Source: Glandiceps talaboti
Lineage: Eukaryota; Hemichordata; Enteropneusta; Spengelidae
DNA: 30,000 nucleotides
Assembly: GCF_964340395.1 (NCBI RefSeq)
Contig: NC_135567.1
Span: 18,885,306-18,915,305, forward strand
Direction of reading: 5' to 3'
Position numbers and translations under genes: made by a program. Under the pieces are notes generated by a model that ran no database searches, was not told the origin of the DNA, and saw only the letters and a program-made list of their open reading frames with translations. Below, in pieces: positions 11,097 through 22,681 of the stretch; position 1 is the stretch's first letter; every line of letters begins with the position of its first letter.

Positions 11097-12119
11097 TCAT
11101 TTCACATCGGGTGTATTCGGAGGATTCGGTACTGATGTGTCTCGGACATGAGTTGTTTTTCCCAAGTCAGCAGGACAAGGCGAACGACGCTTTTTATCCC
11201 TCGGTGGTGGTGTTGCTGCTTTCTCTCGTTCTGGAGTCTTCATCTCTCCTATTTCACGCGGTTTGCTCACTATCGGTTTGCCTACTGAAATCTTCGGTAA
11301 TGACGTCACTTCGCCTTTGACCTCAAGAAGGGACTTCAGATCACCAACGCTGTAGACTGGACCGTCGTCAGGTGATTTATTTGATTGATGGGTAGATATT
11401 TGAAAGGATGTCCGTTGCTGAGATAAAAACGAGGCATCCTGTCTAAGCGCGAGCGGCCAACCCAAAAGCGTGAAGGGAGGAGGTCCGTATGTTCGCTTTT
11501 TTGTCTTCAAAATCAAATTTTCCGTGAATATACTATAAACTTTTGTCTCGCTTTCAACGCGAGTTGGTCGATACGGGAAAACTGTATCTTGTTGAGTGTC
11601 GCCCTTTCTTAGTTCCCCGCGCGAGAGATTTTTTGCCTCGAAGTGATTAAACGGAAACTGGCGGTAAACAGGCGGGCGGATTGATCCAAAACTAGAATAT
11701 CGGTATGCCTCTATAATCTGAAGGCTGCTCCGACTGATTCCACACACCGTGCTGTTAAGCTTTAAGCTTAAGGTCGGGTCGTCAAGGTAATTATACGCAC
11801 TTGGTGACACTCGCCCCGTTGTCTGTTTTAATGACTGGTATAACTTCATACTATGCTCCTCTCTCTGTTTGTCATATTTATCCATTCGTCGGAGGAATCG
11901 TTTTATGGTGATAGCATTTTTATTTTTCCTCCTCCGTTTCTTTCTTTTTGCTCTCGCTTTTTCGTCATCATTATCGCCGTTGTCGTCATCAGAGTCATCG
12001 TCCTTGACACGAAGTTCTTCCAGTTCTTGTGAAATTTCGGCAAACTGCATCGATAATTTACTTTTGTCGTCCCATGCTAGAGTACTGTTTCTTCTTTCCA
12101 GTAGTTTTGTATTTGCCAT
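11097..12119 (-). CDS. unrecognised 340-aa charged protein, single coding exon
   Basis: I do not recognise the family. Translation starts at ATG 12119 in a good context (AAAAAATGG); joined to the predicted 5' exon, the frame upstream contains a stop and no other ATG. Residues about 28-46 could form a helix (QFAEISQELEELRV), 47-60 are very acidic (DDDSDDDNGDNDDE), and 61-73 are very basic (RAKRKKRRRKNKN), which could be a nuclear localisation signal. The middle holds VYRQFPFNHFEAKN and RTYGPPPFTLLGW; the tail is rich in Pro, Lys and Ser. No signal peptide or membrane segment is visible. The coding bias and length without stops, including a structured non-repetitive middle, support a real gene. 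AATAAA directly follows the stop. Confidence 0.8.
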   Translation of the reverse strand: MANTKLLERRNSTLAWDDKSKLSMQFAEISQELEELRVKDDDSDDDNGDNDDEKARAKRKKRRRKNKNAITIKRFLRRMDKYDKQREEHSMKLYQSLKQTTGRVSPSAYNYLDDPTLSLKLNSTVCGISRSSLQIIEAYRYSSFGSIRPPVYRQFPFNHFEAKNLSRGELRKGDTQQDTVFPYRPTRVESETKVYSIFTENLILKTKKRTYGPPPFTLLGWPLALRQDASFLSQQRTSFQISTHQSNKSPDDGPVYSVGDLKSLLEVKGEVTSLPKISVGKPIVSKPREIGEMKTPEREKAATPPPRDKKRRSPCPADLGKTTHVRDTSVPNPPNTPDVK

Positions 12120-12263
12120 TTTTTTGTTTTGTGTTGTTTTATAGTACGTTTGACTCAAGAAATTGTTCGTCGACGACCACCTGTAATTGAAATGTTACAT
12201 TGTAAGAGTTTGAAACACATCACGTGATTCAGCTCATGTACACATCTCATCGATCCCATCCAG

Positions 12264-12346
12264 ATAGACAGACAGACTAGCAGGCAGGCACTCATACATA
12301 CATACATACATACATACATACATACAAAATACATACATACATACAT

Positions 12347-12385
<39 letters not shown>

Positions 12386-12430
12386 CGATACACGTGAGTG
12401 AGTGAGTGAGTGAGTGAGTGAGTGAGTGAG
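12264..12430. repeat. (CAGA)n, (ACAT)n, (AC)n, (GTGA)n compound microsatellite
   Basis: Four successive simple repeats, in the presumed 5' UTR intron of the 340-aa gene. Confidence 0.97.
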
Positions 12431-13088
12431 GGTATAGTTTTGTGTGACACCTTCGACAATTCATTGACTCATCATGGCGTGTATATACAATTCATTATGA
12501 TCATACTCGACTCTGGAAATCGAGCCTTCGGAGAAGAAATCCCCAGTTTATTGGTTCACTAAGATAAACTAACATTATTGTTGTTTGATGTGGTAGATTA
12601 CACAAGTGGGTGATAGTGGTTCCTCTGTTGTGCATGCGCAGATATCAATAATAATCACCCCTTGATCAAGCATAGCTCCTCCAGATCTACAGATGGTGTG
12701 AACCATAGACTGTCCACCAACAACCTGTTGGTGGACCGGAGGGTCGATGTGTAAACATTGGAAGTTCTAAAACAGAACACTGCAAGTTTATGGAACCTTG
12801 TCAATACAACTATCGCGATGCCACCCTACTGAAATTATAATTAAACCAACGTTCATTAAATTAAATAGCTTATCACTGTTGTATCAACATCTTGTGACAA
12901 TAGTTTTAGTTTGTGCCTATCTAGTAAACTGAAGGCTCAATTACCAGAGTAATATGTGGGCTTTTGTCATGGTATGAGACAGTTATATTTATATACAAAC
13001 ACTGAACACAAATACTGGAAACCAGGATTTTTTTCGCTAAAGACTTATTTTCGCTTATTTCGCTGAACAAGAAAACACAAAAAGAAAT

Positions 13089-13604
13089 AGTGACTAAAAT
13101 GCCTTCTTGTACATGAACACAATATACCAGTCTGGTAATTAGTAAAAATTAGTAGTGACTAAAATGCCTTCTTGTACATGAACACAATGTACCAGGCTGG
13201 TAATTAGTAAAAATTAGTAGTGACTAAAATGCCTTCTTGTACATGAACACACTGCACCAGTCTGGTAATTAGTAAAAATAAGTAGTGACTAAAATGCCTT
13301 CTTGTACATGAACACAATGTTCCAGTCTGGTAATTAGTAAAAATAAGTAGTGACTACAATGCCTTCTTGTACATGAACACAATGTATCAGTCTGGTAATT
13401 AGTAAAAATAAGTAGTGACTAAAATGCCTTCTTGTACATGAACACAATGTATCAGTCTGGTAATTAGTAAAAATAAGTAGTGACTAAAATGCCTTCTTGT
13501 ACATGAACACAATGTACCAGTCTGGTAATTAGTAAAACATTAGTGACTAAAATGCCTGCTTGTACATGAACACAATGTACCAGTCTGGTGATTAGTCAAA
13601 ATTA
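13089..13604. repeat. 65-bp minisatellite, 8 units
   Basis: Units start at 13089, 13154, 13219, 13284, 13349, 13414, 13479 and 13542 with agtgactaaaatgccttctt; seven spacings are 65 or 63 bp. Very low divergence. It lies in the presumed first intron of the 340-aa gene. Confidence 0.97.
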
Positions 13605-13778
13605 GGCCTTGAGAACTTGCTGAAGACTGAAGGAAAGGCAAACTTTTGTCATGGTGACAATATCTAGGTTTTTTGCAGTATTGAATAGCCTAGGAGAGGG
13701 AGAGAAAGGGAATGAATGTACAAGGAACTGAATTCGTATGTATAAACTACAAGAGTTCATAAAAAAACTAGTACTTAC

Positions 13779-13905
13779 CTTTTGAGTTCGTTGTTTACAG
13801 TGCTGTGGTTTACACGTAACGGTATATGTCCTGTATGAATACCACCAACGCCTGTCCTTTTCAGCGTCCGTGCTCTGTGTTGGTGCGATTTCAACTCTTT
13901 CTTAG
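13779..13905 (-). other. probable untranslated 5' exon of the 340-aa protein gene
   Basis: A strong donor (CTCAAAAG|gtaagt) at 13779 on the minus strand faces a good acceptor (catttcaattacag) ending before 12180. Splicing them gives an mRNA whose first in-frame ATG is 12119, with an in-frame TGA upstream in this exon and no ATG in between. The 5' boundary is not determined; 13905 is only a guess. Confidence 0.5.
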
Positions 13906-14699
13906 GACGGATTTACTCACCGAATGCAAACCGTGACCAAGTCGATAATGGGATAGGTACACATAATGGCTTGATTTAGACAATACATTTAAATAAAAAG
14001 AGACTGGAAATAAGAATGAAAAGGTTTTTGAATTATAAATGTATTTCATTAAATTTTATTGACGAGTGTTTATCAGCTGTTCCCGTTGACATGACAACTA
14101 GGGAGGTCATTTCCTGTTCATTTCCGTTGTGTACGCTTTGATTTGGAATCACTTGTATTAAGTACATGTTCCTGTTCCGCAGACGACAAGCTGTTTTGGC
14201 GGCAATTCCTTAGTCATGAAATGACATTTGTACATATATTCAGGTACCTTCATAAATCACATGCAAAATGAAGAATTACAAAAGTGGCGTCACACACAGT
14301 GGGGATGTAGAAGTCGACCAGTTAATATGTTGATTATCAGTTGGAAAGTAAACAATTGAAGCCATTAAAATCATCAATTCAAGTCAATATGTAATATGTT
14401 CATCGCAAGCCTGTTTTCTACATCATGCTTATCACAGATTTTCGCTGAAGACTTGATGCCATAGGTAAGTTACTTAACTTTACAAAGATTGAACAGTTTT
14501 CAAACTCAATTTCTAAAGTGGGGATGGATGAGGAAATATCAACAATTACATTACATGAAACATTTACATACACACACACACACACACATGTATATGTCAG
14601 TGTATCTTTTGGTATATTTCCTTGCCAATGTCACTTCTTGTGTACACGGCTTGATAAATATATATATCACATAACTAAATACAGATGAAACTCACGTAA

Positions 14700-14855
14700 G
14701 ATACATACATACATACATACATACATACATACATACATACATACACACATACATACATACATACATACATACATCCATACATACATACATACATACATAC
14801 ATACATACATCCATACATACATACATACATACATACACACATACAGAAATACATA
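14700..14855. repeat. (ACAT)n microsatellite
   Basis: ACAT run with occasional ACAC and ATCC variants. Confidence 0.97.
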
Positions 14856-14875
14856 CACAAATGCATGCATATTCA

Positions 14876-15117
14876 TGTAGCGATGAAACAGCAAATTACG
14901 GATATCAGTTAGCAGCACAGACAAGGAAGACCTTGCGGTTTGTCATTCTATTCCATAACATTTCATTTAGAGAAACAGTCAGGTACGCCGTGATGGGACG
15001 CCCTCACACATCAGTCACTCTAAGAATCATGACATGTTTTAAAATTTCTATTTTTTTTTATTCATGAGGTGATGAAACAGAAAATTACGGGAATCAGTTA
15101 GCACCATAGACAAGATA
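14876..15117. repeat. direct repeat, two units about 190 bp apart
   Basis: gatgaaacagcaaattacgg at 14881 and gatgaaacagaaaattacgg at 15070, each followed by atcagttagca and agacaag. Confidence 0.65.
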
Positions 15118-15297
15118 GAGGCCTAGAGGTAATGGGTATGGTTCCGATGTGTTAAAAGGGGGACTACAAGCTCGGTAATCGTGTCTGGTAGTTTGCAAGG
15201 CTTTCTTTTGTTCGAACATAGGCCGAAGGTTACCGAGTTTTCCGTGATTTGCTCTTCGGGAATCATCGGTCTTTGCTTTCCATATCGACGCCCCCAA
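15094..15297 (-). other. weak candidate exon, minus strand
   Basis: This is an open frame of 67 codons with no clear ATG at its start (an internal ATG lies near 15220). It reads NHGKLGNLRPMFEQKKALQT and then TRHDYRACSPPF, which looks protein-like and non-repetitive. No convincing splice sites bound it. It lies upstream of the 340-aa gene on the same strand. It could be an exon of another gene or chance. Confidence 0.2.
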
Positions 15298-15675
15298 GAG
15301 AAAAGGACTTATTACGTAACAGTTGAAAAATGTCAGTCTCTTTGTATTGCCAATAATAACACGTGCCCGTGTTCAAAGTATATCATATTTCAGAAGTTTT
15401 TAATGTAGAAACATAAAAATTAGAAGAGATTTTCGATAATTATAATTAAGGGAAATATATATCTGTGATGGGAAATTAATGAAACATGGATATATGAATA
15501 TAAGGTCTCCTGTTGATTGTCAACAGTGAACGTTTCATAAATAGAAATCGTGTTACTAATAAAAAATGGCAAACGACAAAAATATCAAACTTTTCTCTCA
15601 TTTTATTTCACCTCATTTACATGATATAATAATAATAATGGTTTATTGCTTCTTAAGGCCTCCAGCCCATATCGC

Positions 15676-15694
15676 AAAAAAAAAAAAAAAAAAA
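15676..15694. repeat. (A)19 homopolymer
   Basis: A run of A in otherwise unrecognised sequence; no retroposed gene or target-site duplication seen beside it. Confidence 0.8.
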
Positions 15695-16119
15695 TTTACA
15701 GTACTAGATTACAAAATCTCACGGAAGTGTACAGAAAACAAATTAGCAGAATTCCTTTCTTACATTTACATGATATGTACATTAACAACTCTGTGTTTTG
15801 TGTCAGTTCCAAAGGAAGCCGAATTTATTCATATTTAAATATGGTACTGGAATATTTTTTTTTAATTTTTACTTGATATAATAACTTCTTTGAAACATTT
15901 TACACAGTAGTCATACATCTCCTGTGGAAAAACGTATTTTTTGTAGCTGTAACCACAATAAATCAAATCAAAATGATGTTTGGGTCCTCATCCAAAAATC
16001 AGCGCCCTCAACGGCGGTCACGATGTTAACCTGTTTCTGTACTGCTTATGGATGGTATCGACCACTGCCATGTACAATGCCTAATTATTTCAGTTTTGTC
16101 AAATTTCAGTGAATATATT

Positions 16120-16510
16120 GTGGTTTTTTGTCGAAAAGTGATGCTCAAGTTACACTAGTGCAGTTTTAACATAGCGAAAAATTTTAAACCAAGCTTCCCC
16201 TCAAGATTTAAACTTGTCTCTATCCTACCTACAGATATTGACAACTAATTAACATATGCAATGTATTTCTTATAAGAATTGACCAATCATTATATCCTCA
16301 GTTATTTGATGAAAAAATGTCCCACTTGCAGCTAGTGCAGGTTTAAAGCAAGGAGTGAATTCTGTACGATATTTATCAATCTGATTAAAATCCAATGCAG
16401 ATGTCGGCTAATCGTTCGGTGTTATTTTACCTCGGTATTTTTACCTGAATTGACCTTCTTGATACACGAAGACGTAAACATGTACCAATCTGATTGAAAT
16501 CCGATGTAGT
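16120..16510. repeat. old, diverged tandem-like repeats
   Basis: Similar blocks recur: gtgcagttttaa (about 16158) with gtgcaggtttaa (about 16336), and aatctgattaaaatccaatg (about 16378) with aatctgattgaaatccgatg (about 16486). No gene seen. Confidence 0.35.
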
Positions 16511-16836
16511 GTACACGCGCGATTTCTTTTTGGCTGTTACGTTTACTGTCGTTTCTTAATTAAATAAAATAGTTTGTACCATTCCATCACATATTTAGAA
16601 TATAACAAAATTAGAATATAAAAATCTCCAATATTTTTTGTAGATAATACTTTCATCATTGCAACTTACAAGTCGGCTCACGTTGTTCCTTCAAATATCA
16701 AAATACATCAAAGTATGAGAAAATGTTAAAATTTCAACTTTCATTTGATGAAATTGTTTAATGTTAGTACATTTCATATTTCATAATATATTTCATAATA
16801 TACATAATGCAGATTGTTTTTTAAAACAAAGACCAG

Positions 16837-17262
16837 CGTTCATCGGCTCTATTTGATACAATCATGCAGAAGCAAATGGGAATCTGCACATGATGCACTA
16901 TACATTCTCGCAAACCAGAGCTGTTATTTCTTCCGCGCGCTACACTTCGAGGGCGCGTTAAGAACGGTACCGTAAAACAGGCCGTGGTTTGCGACGATGG
17001 CACTTTAAAGATAGCGAATTTGAATGAATACAGTTTCTTGCAACATTTTGTCTAAATTAAATGAACTAACCTGCCACCATACAGACATCGAATGCAGATG
17101 ACAAAACATTGGCGCCTGCATGTCTGCGTCTAGTTGCAATATGGTTAAATGTTTTTTTTTTATTTAGACAAAATGTAGCAAGAAATCGCGATCTTGTAAA
17201 TCTTAGGATGTGTCGTTTCTTATTGTTTTCTGCATGGTTGTATCGAACAGAGCCGTTAAATG
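16837..17262. repeat. MITE-like family C, copy 1, with nested family B
   Basis: Ends catcggctctatttgataca and ggttgtatcgaacagagccg are inverted; interior blocks attttgtctaaat and atttagacaaaatg are inverted too. A family B copy (tcgcaaacca...tggtttgcga) sits at 16908-16994. Confidence 0.8.
16908..16994. repeat. MITE-like family B, copy 2, nested in family C
   Basis: It shares the inverted ends and the gaacg-taccgtaaaacag interior with 10166-10245; family C sequence continues on both sides. Confidence 0.75.
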
Positions 17263-17417
17263 TTAACATGAAATGCTGTATAGATTTATTTTGTCTTGCA
17301 GAATGATTTAAATTAATAATAAAAATATAATGTGTTTATAACATATTACAATTTCTTTGCTTTGAAGCGCTTCAAGTAACATTTCGGCAAAAGATGAAAC
17401 ACACATACTAACCCCAT

Positions 17418-17675
<258 letters not shown>

Positions 17676-17881
17676 TGCACACACACGCGCCCGCCAGTCC
17701 CGTTTTCACACAGTCACAGACACCTAAACTAACAATTAACCCTCTCACACTCAGAGACACATAAAAAATTAGCTGCATACAATATTGAGTGGTATATGAT
17801 ATTGCAATGATTTTGAATACGCTGGCTGTTTAGATGTACGTTCAGTAATCGTGCCAGTCCTTCACATCACAGTCCTTCACA

Positions 17882-17958
17882 TCAGTAGTCCATCACAGAT
17901 CCTCTTTTATATATTCTAGCGCCACCAACGTACACCTCACTGATATTACGGTCATCGC
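17882..17958 (-). CDS. GDA: GDA exon 13 (last exon, residues 433-457 and stop)
   Basis: Acceptor cgttttggtag. It encodes DDRNISEVYVGGARIYKRGS and then VMDY and TGA. DDRN.EVYVGG is the conserved C-terminal signature. No AATAAA lies close downstream; the first TTTATT on the plus strand is near 17285, inside repeat-derived DNA. Confidence 0.92.
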
Positions 17959-20900
17959 CTACCAAAACGACAAGGAAAGGGTACAAATATGTTATGTTGT
18001 TATAAAATGAACCCTCACACTTAGGTATATTGATCATATTACTGTATCCTATTGGCTCTATGTATGAATACACTACTGTACATTCCACTGCCCCTCATCC
18101 CCCATCCCAACCCCCCACACCAATATGAATACGTCAGAATCAAACTGTTATCATTACAGCTAGGATGTAAAACCTAGCACTATATGAAACGTGTTATTTA
18201 TTCTCCTTTTCACAACATTTACCTCTGACCCATTTGAGTATCACGTGACAGGTGTCAAGGACAAGACTTTATATGTGACCCATCTGAGTATCACGTGACA
18301 GGTGACTATTACAAGACTTTATCTGTAACTCATTTGCGTATCACGTGACAGGTGTCTAACAAGACTTTATATGTGACCAATCTGAGTATCACGTGACAGG
18401 TGTCTTGTACAAGACGTTATATGTGACCAATCTGAGTATCACGTGACAGGTATCTAGTACAAGACTTTATATGTGACCAATCTGAATATCACGTGACAGG
18501 TATCTAATACAAGACTTTATATGTGACCAATCTGAGTATCACGTGACAGGTATCTAGTACAAGACTATATCTGTGACCAATCTGAGTATCACATGACATG
18601 TATCTAATACAAGACTTTATATGTGACCAATCTGAGTATCACGTGACAGGTATCTAGTACAAGACTATATCTGTGACCTGTCTGAGTATCACGTGACAGG
18701 TGTCTAGGACAAGACTATATCTGTGACCAATCTGAGTATCACGTGGCAGGTATCTAGTACAAGACTAAGTGAACATATTAAAGTGACACAAACTGAGTTT
18801 ATAGGCCTTTTTTCCTCAAGTGAAAATACTTAACACAGTAGAGTACAGCAATCACTCTTTAAATATCTGTAGAGAATTACACCCGAATATGTCAAAGTCA
18901 GCTAAATGTCACTTTTAACCCTAAAGACATGTTTGTAACTTGGACGTTTTATGTAGATTATTATTTCCGTCATTATTCGTTAAAAACTGGGTTAAAATTC
19001 AACGCCATTAGGTAATTTCTAAAAGATTTCATCAGTTTGTATCTGCTATCATAAACATGTCACGTGGTGCTGACGTCATAATTAATAGCTTACCGAGAAA
19101 AAGAAACTTCTGGAACACGTCCTGTGCAACAAAGAGGAGAAAATTAAACCGGTTATTAAATGGGAAATTGAATGAATTATGGATGAAAATAAATTATGAA
19201 AACGTGATATTTATACCCTTAGAGCTACTAATGAAATATGCATTACCTCACGCAAGCCAAGTTGAACGTTTTCAAACAGAAGTTGAATTTATACTCGTTC
19301 TACATCACAACAATATGTATCTACGTCATTGGTTCTGGGATGCTCACTGGCAAAATGTGAATCAAAACCACCATCATTTTGTCCGAAGCTTGCGGAAGTA
19401 TATAATTTCACTTTCTTCATATATTCACACCAAAAATACGAGTGAGTTAAGGGGTTGACACTATGAGATAATTTCTTTAGCTGAACAAATACAAGTATTA
19501 AGGAATAATTTCTAAATGTACAATAGGGAACTTGCAATCCAGACTGAGCATGCTCAGACACAAAGGACTATGGGATTATCTGTGGTTATCATAATACCTA
19601 ATCTGGAGCTACCAATAAAAAAATCTCCCACAATTGTCAGGGTAACTATGAATTGATCATTCGTGGTTGCAAACAATACTGATTCATTAGTATTTATTAG
19701 CACATTTCCCATGATGCAACATTCAACATGGCAGGTTTGCAAGTTCCCTATTGCAAAAAATCAATTATTATTGAAACCATATTTTGTAAATTTTGTGATA
19801 AACAAACCAATGTAAATTGCCACAATAACATAAACAGGAAGGCACAAGTTCTGAATCACATGCCCTGTGATGGCGCTGTTAATACACGCACGACTGTTAC
19901 TTACGCAATTACACCTGCATTTGTGTGCTGAGGGATTGATACCAATTTAGCCAGTTTTCTAAGGATGTATATGTAACCATGGTAACAAGATAACGGTGGA
20001 AAAGATGTCCTAATTTACTATATATAAAATTATATCAACGGTGGTTGTGTTAGTCTCTGTTACCCAGACTACCACTGCTAGCTTGGGCCTCTACAACCTC
20101 AGACCACCTTATCTCATCTGGATGGTCTTGTAGTAAAGCCCCCATGGTGGGAGTCTGGGTAACCGAGACTATGGTTGTCAGGTTGCTTAGTCTTACTACT
20201 TACCATAAAGCTATCTCGATAGTCATTATCAAAGGTATCAAATGGACAGTGGTGGTATTCTGGGTAACCGAGACTATGGTTGTCAGGGTGCATAGTCTGA
20301 CTACTTACCATAAAGCTATCTTGATAGTCGTCATCAAATGTATCAAATGGACTGTCATCACACTTGGTGTCTATCAACAATGCATCAAATTCCTTCCCGA
20401 TTTCAAAATTACCAATTTTATCTTCCAACCCTAGAACTGTGGAGAAAGAATGTTTATTAGAAAGAATGATCCTATAGAAATCTAAATCTGAAATAACACA
20501 ATCTGCTCGGGCATCACACTAACACGTCAACGAAAGGTTAGCCCTATGTGATCAATGAGGGTGCACAGTACAGGGATATTCTCGTACAATTATACAGTAG
20601 ATATCGGTACATACAAAACAACCAAATTTTAGCTATTTGTGCGAAGCTCCGAGGACTGGGAGAGAGTCTACAAATAATTATGCAAATTAGTCAAATGAGT
20701 CTCAAATAACTATGCAAATTAGTCAAATGATTATCAAATAACTATGCAAATTTGTCAAATGAGATAACTATGCAAATTAGTCACATGAGTATCAGATAAG
20801 TATGCAAATTAGTGACATGACCATCAAATAATTATGCAAATTACTTCATGTGGCCCTAATTTTCCTTCTCTATATTCTTGAAAAAAAGTAACAGTAAATG

Positions 20901-22059
20901 TTTCAAATTATTTCTGAGGTGAACACTAGAAAAAATCAGAATAAATGAATCATAGAAATACAAATTTAAAAGTTTATAAAAATACAATTTCTTTTTACAA
21001 ACCTTGACTGCCACCTAAGGTTGCCATTCTAAAAGCTTCTGCCACAGTAATGGGTACATAGTCCTTGGATTCTTTCTGTACAGCTAATAGCTTAGATACC
21101 CCTACAGCAAAACGGATGGCATCTAAAATTGAAGGACTGTAACCACCAGATACATCTGTTGATATAAATATTTTGTAGTATTAAAAACAATATATACAAT
21201 ATATACATAGCTATAGGTTGGTGCTTCATTTGCATAACTGTTGGAGCTTCATTTGCATATCTGATTGTTTTTGTACAGATAACATCTGTTGGTATAAATA
21301 TTTTGTAGTATTATAAACAATATATGCAATATATACATAGCTATAGGTTGGTGCTTCATTTGCATAACTGTTGGTGCTTCATTTGCATATCTGATTGTTT
21401 TTGTACAGCAAATAGAACCACCACATACATCTGTTGGTAAGAAAAATTGTTGGATCTGAACAGTAGAGAGTGGGTATTGACTCAAGGTTGCCACATACCT
21501 GTTCCAAGTCCAATTTTGATTCCACGATTTAGAATATCACGTACGTCGAGAATTCCACTTTTCAGCCTACAATATCAAAACATTATTACATGATATAGAT
21601 ATTAACTAGATATTATTCCCCAATAGTTTTCTCAGTTTAGTCAAGGAAAATGTGACTGACCTAAGGGGCCCTTTAATAACACTTATCTATCTTTATTATA
21701 CCAGCTAATCTCCTTGCGGAAGTGTCATGACAAACCGCTTAGGTCATCAGTATTTTCCAACTATTTGGATATAATATAATTATACAGCTGCAAAAATGAT
21801 TTATGAAACAAATAGTAGGGGAGATTTTGAACAATTCGACTTGAATTACGGAGACTTGACGCTTGTTGCCATGACACAGATCAACCTGGATGTAAATTAT
21901 ATATTTTGGTTTAAAGATAAAATGAAAATAAATTTAAAAAAAACACATAAATAATACATAAAATATCAGGTTTACAAAATAAACTTACTTTTTTATCTAA
22001 CTCTCTTCCGTTTTCTCTCCCACTCTTACACTCCTTCCCTCACCCCATCTGTCTGACTA

Positions 22060-22096
<37 letters not shown>

Positions 22097-22192
22097 TGGT
22101 CTGGCTGTTTCCGTCAAACACACAGACACACAGAGAGAGACACAAATACAGACACATACATACATACATACATACATACATACATACATACA

Positions 22193-22224
<32 letters not shown>

Positions 22225-22549
22225 GGAGAGAATAAGAAATTACTAGAAATAAAAGGGGTGAAAATAATACTAACATGGCATTGGAATTCGGACAGTGGGA
22301 CACGCCTGCATCCTTCTCTTTAATCTGCTTGAGTTCTCCATCACTCATATAAATACAGTGTGCCAGAATAGTCTGATAACATAATATCAATATTGCTACA
22401 TAAATCTTTTTGCCAAGAATAATTCTTGAATGTTTTGAAAAAAATTAAAAAACTCTGACTGTCAAATGATCTGAGCATCGTCATGTTGACAAAAACTTAA
22501 GTCCACCTGTCTGTCTGTCTGTCTGGTCTGTCTGTCTGTCTGTCTAGTC

Positions 22550-22582
<33 letters not shown>

Positions 22583-22644
22583 GTGTGTGTATGTTTGTCT
22601 TTTTTTCTGTCTCCCTATATATATATCCCTATATATATTGTTTA

Positions 22645-22681
<37 letters not shown>

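Noticed and set aside
13089-13604. CRISPR-like regular repeats
   Set aside because: Units are contiguous with no unique spacers and the genome is eukaryotic.
19057-19458. 133-codon plus frame starting MSRGADV
   Set aside because: Overlaps GDA exon 12 on the other strand and a repeat shared with 10.39 and 10.69 kb; no family recognised.
20204-20259. Copy of exon 11 end as a separate exon using cccag at 20260
   Set aside because: It would need a 49-nt intron and a 56-nt exon, breaking the frame into exon 12; an extended exon is simpler.
20144-20434. 96-codon plus frame
   Set aside because: Antisense shadow of GDA exon 11 and its duplication.
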